Assembly: GCA_021852275.1 (NCBI GenBank)
Contig: JAJZNX010000096.1
Location: 1 to 57,989, forward strand
Direction: 5' to 3'
DNA from: Planctomycetota bacterium
Lineage (GTDB): Bacteria; Planctomycetota; Phycisphaerae; WQYP01
Length of the DNA stretch: 57,989 nt
Shown here: positions 51,944-57,989 of the stretch, in pieces
Layout: each line of letters starts with the position of its first letter
Position numbering within the stretch: position 1 is the first letter of the stretch
The notes under the pieces: model-generated
What the model was told of the DNA's origin: nothing
Databases searched by the model: none
What the model saw: only the letters and a program-made list of their open reading frames with translations
Translations under genes and position numbers: made by a program

Positions 51944-53185
51944 TTATTGGTTATGACCAAGGTCGATTGGCCGGGGGGTCGGCGTGGTAGATGGCTTTGC
52001 AAGGGGCATACCCACCAATCCCTTGAGCGGATTGATATTCGGATTCGGCCGGGCCCCCTGTTCAATAACCTGCTGGACTGCGATTCGCGACAGAGTTCGA
52101 GCCACACGGTTGTGCCGATCCAAGGGTAGCTTCAAATATTGGAGGTAGTCTTTCAGCGCGGCAAAGAGCACCCGGTTGCGTAAAATTCCCGCAGGTAAGA
52201 CCTGGGCCTCGGCCTGAAGCGCCCGGGCGCACGGATAGCACTCGGCGGGATCAGACCGACATGCGACCATCATGCGATCTAATGCACCCACGGAACTGCG
52301 GGGCCATCGGTGCAGAATCCAATCGCGTAGCTTCCTGCGCGGCGACACCACGGTGGCGTACAGATAAACCTCCATCGCCGCCGACTCATGGCCCGCCAGC
52401 ATCAGGCGGTATTGCTTTTTTAGATCATGAATCATGCGGCGGGTTTGACGCACAATGGTACGTGCCACCGACATTTCAAACATGAGTTTATGATTTGCCC
52501 GCACCGTATGCGTTTCGTGAATGCCCAGATGCCTTACCACGCGGTGGGCAGCTTTAACCTGCCCCGCCCACAGCAATTGCAGAGTAAGCTGCACATTGGA
52601 CTGTTCGGCAAGAATATCGTAGCGATGGCGATCTGGCAGCGGCGTAGCCGCCAGGTATGCCAGCAGGTTGGACATTTGCCATATCGGAGCTATTTGGACA
52701 ATGCTGTGGAGTTTCGCCACTTGCATGTAACGGCTGACGGCAGCCTGAGCAAGTGGCGAACCACTGCGGCTCTGAAAGCACAGGGCAAAAACACGCAGGC
52801 ACAAAAGCCGGGTCCGCCCGCGATGAGTGTCGCGCTGCGCCTGTTGCAGCATGGCCGCCGCAAACTTGAGACGCTGTGACAGATATTCATAATTCACACG
52901 CCGGGCCTGTACACCATATTTGGCTTGGTACCATTTCCAATCTGCTGTGCTGTAAAGAGGCTTCATCCCTGGTGGAGCCGTAGCCGGTTTCTTTTGAACT
53001 GGTAAAACGTCCGGCCAAAGCATTTGCAGAGCAATAGGTGGTGGCAACAATGGCGGCGGAAGCGGTGACCAGGTTGCCGCAGTGGCTCGATGGCCAACGC
53101 CCACCAGCACTGCCGACATCAGCATCATGGCGACGATAACCACCCGGCGGCAACAGCGGAAAATGATTGCGGGTACTATTGGCAT
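51944..53185 (-). CDS. Secreted protein of unknown function
   Basis: A 413-aa protein I do not recognise. Residues 1 to about 37 form a signal peptide (hydrophobic IVAMMLMSAVLVGVGHRATA, cleavage near ATA). A Pro-rich stretch follows (SPLPPPLLPPPIALQ). The rest is a helical region rich in Leu, Ala and Arg that could be TPR-like or another helical repeat, with a Pro/Thr-rich tail. No catalytic motif is visible. ATG 53185 has GGAG 6 nt upstream; the open frame back to 53407 encodes Cys/Trp-rich sequence and is not a credible N-terminus. Confidence 0.7.
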   Translation of the reverse strand: MPIVPAIIFRCCRRVVIVAMMLMSAVLVGVGHRATAATWSPLPPPLLPPPIALQMLWPDVLPVQKKPATAPPGMKPLYSTADWKWYQAKYGVQARRVNYEYLSQRLKFAAAMLQQAQRDTHRGRTRLLCLRVFALCFQSRSGSPLAQAAVSRYMQVAKLHSIVQIAPIWQMSNLLAYLAATPLPDRHRYDILAEQSNVQLTLQLLWAGQVKAAHRVVRHLGIHETHTVRANHKLMFEMSVARTIVRQTRRMIHDLKKQYRLMLAGHESAAMEVYLYATVVSPRRKLRDWILHRWPRSSVGALDRMMVACRSDPAECYPCARALQAEAQVLPAGILRNRVLFAALKDYLQYLKLPLDRHNRVARTLSRIAVQQVIEQGARPNPNINPLKGLVGMPLAKPSTTPTPRPIDLGHNQ

Positions 53186-53677
53186 GAGACTCCACTTCTT
53201 CCATGATCGGGTTTGATCAACGCAACAGTGCCATCCCTGGCACACCCATGACAACCATTGGCATATTATGCACGTCCGCTGTTTCCATACAAGGTCTGGT
53301 CCAAACTCGGCATCACGACGAGGCAGGGCAACACCCAGAGCATGGGGCCTGGCAAATATCAATTCATATTTTACGGCGCAGGAGTTTTGACTGCCGGCAA
53401 CGCGCATACCCCGCCAGCGAGTCTATAAAGAAGCGAAGAGTGATGCGACGCGGCCAAAAGAATCAGCCGAACAGTGCGACGTTATTTTTGCGCGGCCCCC
53501 TAAAAATCTTGAAGTACAAAGGAAGTTGCCATGTTGTCTAAAAATCCGAAAATCCGATCCCAGTACATGGTCACCTTGAAAGAATGGCTACCCACCCTCT
53601 ATAGTGATGCATTGGTGAGGCTTGGCGAGACAACGTTTTGCTGTGCGGAATAAAGCATTTCGCTTTCTGGAATTAAG
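53186..53677. other. Intergenic region between divergent secreted-protein and ctaA genes
   Basis: 492 nt. It holds a short perfect hairpin (GTGCCA 53228-53233 with TGGCAC 53238-53243) and the ctaA promoter. No RNA gene or ORF is convincing; there is no tRNA-like T-loop. Confidence 0.4.
53576..53605 (+). promoter_or_regulatory. Promoter of ctaA
   Basis: TTGAAA (53576-53581), an 18-nt spacer, then TATAGT (53600-53605), giving a leader of about 65 nt. Confidence 0.5.
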
Positions 53678-55063
53678 ATGGCACTTTTGTTACATCCAAA
53701 CGAACTGACCGATACACCACAAAGCCACATCGTCCCTGCGAGGCGGCAACGCCTTGGCAGTAGAGACTTTGGCGAGATTTTAGCCTGTGGCTTCGGAAGT
53801 TCCGGACTTATGTGGGCGTTGGGTTATATCTGCCGAATGCCGGGTGCGGCAGTACCGGCAGGCGTCATTTTGGCTCTCATGCTTTTGTCCCTGATTCTCG
53901 GTGGAGGGTTCGCGGCAGCCACAACCAGTTGGGGTTGGCGCGGCGGGTTATTTACAGGCCTGGTGGCGGGAATCGCCAATTTGCTTATTCTTGGAACATT
54001 AGGCCATGATCTCACGACCGACCACCGCATTATGGACTACATGTTGTTATGGGGATTCTCGTCGTTGGCTCTTTCCGGCCTGCTGGGAATGTTGGGAGCG
54101 CTGCTTGGAAAAAGGTTAAATCCAGATAGCGAATCGCGGCTGTATGGCGAAGGAGCTTTCACCCTCATTACCGCCTGCATCACCCTGCTGTTGATTCTGG
54201 CCGGCGGTATGGTAACCGGTTTTAATGCCGGCCTTTCGGTGCCGGATTGGCCGGACGTATTTCACTACAATATGTTTTTGTTTCCATTGACCCGTATGAC
54301 CGGCGGCGTGTACTTTGAACACACCCACCGTTTATTGGGAACGCTGGTCGGCTTGGCCACCATGACACAAGCTGGTTATCTATGGTTTCGTGAACCTCGT
54401 CGCTGGGTAAAAGGCCTGGCCATTTTGGCCTTGCTGATGGTTATCGCACAAGGCATTCTGGGGGGGCTCAGGGTTACGGGGCACTTCACCAGCAATCAAT
54501 CGCGCGTCGGCATGGATCCCAGCACGCAATTGGCCATTATTCACGCCACCTTCGGCCAGATTGTGTTTGCTGTTCTCGTGGGTATTGCCGTGGTCTGCTC
54601 GCGATCTTGGCGAAACAATTCTCACACCGTGCAACGAACCACTGCTGGTACCGATTTAACCCTTAGCTGGACGCTGGTTTTCCTGTTGATGATTCAGCTT
54701 TTACTGGGTGCCGTCCTGCGTCATACCGGCCGCTTGCTGCTCCTGCACATCGGACTGGCCACTGTGCTGCTGCTTTTAGCCATGTTCGTGGGTATAAGAA
54801 CCTGGGCACTAAATCAGGATGGTCCCATCTTGCGCCGCCTGGGTATAGCTCTGCTGACAGTGGTTAGCTTGCAGGTTTTGCTGGGCGTTGGTGCTGTCAT
54901 TGCCACCGATGGAGGTCATGTTCTAACTCACCCACTGTTTTGGCAGGCCATGGTCACCACCTCGCATCAATTTTGCGGTGCGGTATTTTTGGCGACCGCA
55001 CTGATGTTGGCGCTGTGGACTTTACGATTCCAGGCAACAGGCCGCATGGAACAGCCGACATAA
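53678..55063 (+). CDS. ctaA: Heme A synthase (CtaA/COX15 family) with extra N-terminal membrane domain
   Basis: A 461-aa polytopic protein that oxidises heme O to heme A for cytochrome c oxidase. Residues about 165-455 are the CtaA core, with heme-ligand His residues in YFEHTHRLLGTLVG, AIIHATFGQ, LGAVLRHTGR and TTSHQFCGA, and GLSVPDWP as the periplasmic loop motif. Residues 1-155 are an added N-terminal domain with about four hydrophobic helices (AAVPAGVILALMLLSLILGGG and others) and are not part of the usual 300-350-aa protein. No ctaB, ctaC or ctaD is in the window. It indicates an aa3-type terminal oxidase elsewhere in the genome. Confidence 0.9.
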   Translation: MALLLHPNELTDTPQSHIVPARRQRLGSRDFGEILACGFGSSGLMWALGYICRMPGAAVPAGVILALMLLSLILGGGFAAATTSWGWRGGLFTGLVAGIANLLILGTLGHDLTTDHRIMDYMLLWGFSSLALSGLLGMLGALLGKRLNPDSESRLYGEGAFTLITACITLLLILAGGMVTGFNAGLSVPDWPDVFHYNMFLFPLTRMTGGVYFEHTHRLLGTLVGLATMTQAGYLWFREPRRWVKGLAILALLMVIAQGILGGLRVTGHFTSNQSRVGMDPSTQLAIIHATFGQIVFAVLVGIAVVCSRSWRNNSHTVQRTTAGTDLTLSWTLVFLLMIQLLLGAVLRHTGRLLLLHIGLATVLLLLAMFVGIRTWALNQDGPILRRLGIALLTVVSLQVLLGVGAVIATDGGHVLTHPLFWQAMVTTSHQFCGAVFLATALMLALWTLRFQATGRMEQPT

Positions 55064-55099
55064 ACTCAAGCAATGGCACAAGTCGGACAATGTCGCATA

Positions 55100-57505
55100 T
55101 CACATACCAGGACGGCTCGTAGTAGATGGGGAACCAGACTGTTTTGCCGACATCGGACTGGGCCGAGACGTAGCGGGACGGACCGCGGGCTTGGCCGGTT
55201 TGTCTCCAGCGTAAAGAATAATGTCACGGGCCAAAGACTGGGCGGAAGCCGGAGTGTAGCCGCTGATGCCCCAGGTATTGGTGCCCAACAGGCCACTGGT
55301 TATATCAGCCGACGAATACAGTATGATCCACTTGCCACCCTTTTTTACACCCAGTAATTTCGGACGAGTGGTTACCCCGTGCTTCTTCTCGTAGAATTTT
55401 CGATAGTGAACCCTCACTGCCGAAATTCCTCCCGGCATCGTACCGCGGTAAACTATAGAATGCTTACCAAGTGTGGACATCGCCCCCAGCGAAGGATAAA
55501 GCTGCGCTACCAAACGCCGGAAATAGTGTGAAAAAATCGCATGCCCACCAGTGGCATCTCCAAACAGCACCCCACCCTTCGCCAAAAATGCCCGCAAATG
55601 GACCACCTGTGCCGGAGTGAAGTGAAACGGTCCGGTACCGGTAATGTGCGCGATGGTAGTAATGCCGGCGTTAAGCTGCCCCACACGCTCTTTCGTCAGA
55701 ACCAGGCGAGTAGCAAACTGTAACGCCGCCAGCCGGACCATTCGCGGCCAGGCCCCGGGTTCCGGATTCCAATTTCCGTGGTATTTGATCAGGGCGATGT
55801 GAATAGTCCGTACCGGCTTGCGTCTTGCCGATGGCACATGCAAAGAAGTAAGCTTATTGGCCAGGGCCACCTTACCGGTGGCGTACAGGTACAAGTTCAA
55901 GGGAATCTGCCAATAGGACTCGTTGAGATGTGCCCGTTGCTGCCAGGCATTGGCAAAATCCACCGGATTGATAATCCACAAATACCGCGATCCATTGGAT
56001 ATCGCCAACAAGCCCTGATTTTGCAGATGATAATAAGATTGCAAAGTGTAAATTGAGCTTTTCACCGAAAGAGTTTGCACGGGATATCGATTATGCACCA
56101 CTTCGCGTGCATAACGCTCCATAGCTTTGGTAAAGGCTTTTGATCCATTATTGCTGTTGGAAAATACGATTCCCCCGGCATATATATACCGGCGAATTTT
56201 GGCTACATCGGTCTTGGTGAACTTGGGATCCTGCGATCCGCTGATATAAAGCACCGGCGAATTGAGCCACTCCCGCACGGGACTGGCGCAATTGACTACC
56301 TGCCAGTTCATGGGATGTTCATACGTGCGACTGATCCATGCCGTCAGATTACCGATATCGCGCGGATAATGGTTCCATGAACCATAATATCCCGGAGAGT
56401 ACTGGAGCTTGTTAAGAAATACCGGATTGAGTCCGCGGGCCAAGGTCAACAGGGCGTAGCAGGTACCGACAATTCGATTATGCACCCGTGGCGGTCCGGT
56501 GATGCCGGCCCCCCAACTGCCGTTGTGGCGCTGATGCCGCAGCAACCGGGCGGCGATGCTGCTATACCAGTTGGTGCGGCCAAAGTACTCCAGCCCCGAC
56601 GCCATCCCCACCCGGGCATAACCGTACAAGGTGTACGTATCACCGATGTGGGGGTGGATGTGCCGGTCCAGCCAGGCCAGGCCGCGGCCAATGCTGCGAT
56701 CCGGTGATGTGCTGCGCTCATACTCATCGGCAATCAGCAGGCTGGCAAGGCCGGCGGGAGTCATAGAATCCGGTCGGCTGGATTCATCCCCGGGTGCGGG
56801 CACATCCGCGTGGGAAGCGTACCCCCAGGTGCCATCGGAATATTGAAAAGCCCGCCAGTGCATTTTCACCGAATCCCAGTAGGACATGGGCACCCGCAAC
56901 CCCGCATGGGCCACCGCCCACATTCCCAGCACCCCATATTGAGTGTTGGAGTTGTCCCACCCCTGGGATAGTATGATGGCGTGGGCACCGGCCTTTGTTT
57001 TTTTTAGCCGATAACTGTAACCGCCGCCCCGTTTCATTCCCTCCCGTAGAAGCTTGTAATCGCGACGGAGAACCGCTAAATATTCAGGCTTATGGGGCAA
57101 CAGAGCCATGGCGTTGGCCTGGAAGGATACGACGTACGTATCGATGGAATGAATGCCGGCGGTGTAGGCGATGGCCGCTCGCATCTTGGGTGAAAATATA
57201 TTGAGTTCTCGCAGATCCAAACTCTGCCCGACTTCCAGCAAGGTTTGAGTTGCCATCGCCGTGCGACCACCGCGTTGGCGAAAATAACCTGAATCAAATA
57301 TGCCGCGATCCCAGCAATTGCCCGTTTTTTCATGTTTCAGCAGATAATGCACGCCGCGCTTAATCGCCCGCACCACTTGTCGGCTGGTTACCGTCGCCTG
57401 TGCTACAGGCAACGACCGTCCTGTAAAAAATCCAACGACGGCCAACAGACTTACCGCGTAAGAACGGTATCTACCTGGTTGCAAACATACGATGCGAGGA
57501 AACAT
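55100..57505 (-). CDS. Secreted squalene-cyclase-like toroid plus DUF4159-domain protein
   Basis: An 801-aa exported protein. A signal peptide lies in residues 1-36 (SLLAVVGFFTGRSLPVAQA). Residues about 40-390 show prenyltransferase/squalene-cyclase-type alpha-hairpin repeats, with the pattern 'QW..G.W' (for example YSDGTWGYAS, HNGSWGAGI). The C-terminal half resembles DUF4159 (SPVLYISGSQDP, GGIVFSNSNNG, ITTIAHITGTGPFHFTP, GGVLFGDATGGHAIF). A Pro/Ser/Thr tail follows. The partial gene upstream encodes a paralogous C-terminus. The biological role is unknown; DUF4159 proteins are frequent in Planctomycetota. AAAGG lies before the ATG. Confidence 0.8.
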   Translation of the reverse strand: MFPRIVCLQPGRYRSYAVSLLAVVGFFTGRSLPVAQATVTSRQVVRAIKRGVHYLLKHEKTGNCWDRGIFDSGYFRQRGGRTAMATQTLLEVGQSLDLRELNIFSPKMRAAIAYTAGIHSIDTYVVSFQANAMALLPHKPEYLAVLRRDYKLLREGMKRGGGYSYRLKKTKAGAHAIILSQGWDNSNTQYGVLGMWAVAHAGLRVPMSYWDSVKMHWRAFQYSDGTWGYASHADVPAPGDESSRPDSMTPAGLASLLIADEYERSTSPDRSIGRGLAWLDRHIHPHIGDTYTLYGYARVGMASGLEYFGRTNWYSSIAARLLRHQRHNGSWGAGITGPPRVHNRIVGTCYALLTLARGLNPVFLNKLQYSPGYYGSWNHYPRDIGNLTAWISRTYEHPMNWQVVNCASPVREWLNSPVLYISGSQDPKFTKTDVAKIRRYIYAGGIVFSNSNNGSKAFTKAMERYAREVVHNRYPVQTLSVKSSIYTLQSYYHLQNQGLLAISNGSRYLWIINPVDFANAWQQRAHLNESYWQIPLNLYLYATGKVALANKLTSLHVPSARRKPVRTIHIALIKYHGNWNPEPGAWPRMVRLAALQFATRLVLTKERVGQLNAGITTIAHITGTGPFHFTPAQVVHLRAFLAKGGVLFGDATGGHAIFSHYFRRLVAQLYPSLGAMSTLGKHSIVYRGTMPGGISAVRVHYRKFYEKKHGVTTRPKLLGVKKGGKWIILYSSADITSGLLGTNTWGISGYTPASAQSLARDIILYAGDKPAKPAVRPATSRPSPMSAKQSGSPSTTSRPGM

Positions 57506-57590
57506 GGCGGCCTTTGGTAAGAGTAACTCATGCTTTACCTGAGATCACCTTCGATCAGGCTTAGTACTTCCGGGTACCGCTGGAAGCCTC

Positions 57591-57989
57591 CTATTTGGCG
57601 GGAATCACGTGAGCCGGGGGCACCTTAACGGGTGACGGTTTTGGGGTTGCGGCAGGCCCTTTTTTCTTCTTTGCCCGCAGAACCTGTTGATGGATGGTGT
57701 AACATAACACATTTCTGGCCAACGCCTGGGCGGATGCCGGTGTGTAGCCACTGATGCCCCAGGTATTGGTCCCCAGCAATCCACTGGTAATGTCCTGCGG
57801 GGAAAATACCACCACCCACCGCCCATGCAATTTTATACCCAGCATTTGCGGATACTTACGGGCATGCCCATGCTGATAGTTATAAAACTTCCGATAGCTC
57901 ACCACTTGTGCCTTTTGGCCTTCCGGAAAGCTGCCCGTATACAGCGACGAATTCAGGGGAATGTTGTTCAAAAGAGCATGGGGAAATAA
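57591..57989 (-). CDS. DUF4159-domain protein, C-terminal fragment (cut by window edge)
   Basis: The last 132 codons of a protein whose start lies beyond the window; the frame is open to base 57989 and the residue shown as Met by a start-codon rule at 57971 is a TTG inside it. The visible end (LGIKLHGRWVVVFSPQDITS, then GLLGTNTWGISGYTPASAQALAR) is closely parallel to the C-terminal part of the 801-aa gene 85 nt downstream, so the two are tandem paralogues. A Lys/Pro/Ala-rich tail follows. Confidence 0.8.
   Translation of the reverse strand, partial: LFPHALLNNIPLNSSLYTGSFPEGQKAQVVSYRKFYNYQHGHARKYPQMLGIKLHGRWVVVFSPQDITSGLLGTNTWGISGYTPASAQALARNVLCYTIHQQVLRAKKKKGPAATPKPSPVKVPPAHVIPAK

Overview
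The window looks like a chromosomal segment of a planctomycete, most plausibly class Phycisphaerae; this is inferred from gene content, not from a marker gene. Pointers are a pseudopilin-type secreted protein with the H-X9-DG motif, PEP-CTERM and autotransporter-type beta-strand repeat (PATR) proteins, an LpxC-FabZ fusion, a BamA/Skp/Lpx block (a diderm with lipid A), squalene-cyclase-like/DUF4159 proteins, and several Gfo/Idh and TIM-barrel sugar enzymes. Base composition is moderate (mid-50s % GC by eye). There is no phage, IS element, CRISPR array, rRNA or tRNA that I can see. GTG and TTG starts and 1-4 base stop/start overlaps are common.

Layout. 1-2.7 kb: succinate dehydrogenase (sdhC-sdhA-sdhB, minus strand, sdhB cut by the window edge) behind a near-consensus promoter. 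2.9-6.2 kb: a LacI-type regulator divergent from a Gfo/Idh oxidoreductase and a sugar-phosphate isomerase/epimerase, with two divergent promoters and a palindromic operator candidate between them. 6.3-19.4 kb: eight collinear minus-strand genes that look like one glycan acquisition and breakdown locus. In transcription order they are a PEP-CTERM PATR surface protein, a pseudopilin-like protein, a second PATR protein, a clan GH-A lipoprotein glycosidase with carbohydrate-binding domains, a heparinase II/III-like lyase, an atypical SDR/epimerase, a DapA-family aldolase/lyase and a threonine-dehydratase-like PLP enzyme. The last four are translationally coupled or nearly so. 20.2-21.9 kb: an L-ribulokinase-like FGGY kinase.

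22-33.7 kb: housekeeping genes. These are rplM-rpsI, a PfkB kinase with a GH20-like hexosaminidase, a TlpA-like thiol-disulfide protein, tag, csrA with a long proline-rich tail, a degenerate Fpg/Nei homologue, sucCD, a truncated-looking membrane protein and a SIMPL-domain protein. 34-41.7 kb: the outer-membrane block bamA-skp-lpxD-lpxC/fabZ-lpxA plus a Gfo/Idh enzyme fused translationally to lpxA. 41.7-45.3 kb: a SurA/PpiC-type lipoprotein, ribF and a DHH phosphoesterase. 45.4-50.2 kb: a complete BMP-type nucleoside ABC importer. 50.5-58 kb: mnmA, an unrecognised secreted protein, an N-terminally extended heme A synthase (ctaA), and two tandem DUF4159 proteins, one partial.

How it fits together. 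The organism appears to respire aerobically (Sdh, CtaA, SucCD), to build a lipid A outer membrane, and to live on complex polysaccharide. The 6-19 kb locus plus the divergent LacI/Gfo-Idh pair is the most distinctive part. A lyase, a dehydrogenase-like protein, a PLP ammonia-lyase and a DapA-type aldolase in one coupled unit would suit breakdown of an amino-sugar or uronic-acid polymer. That pathway is my inference and has not been demonstrated.
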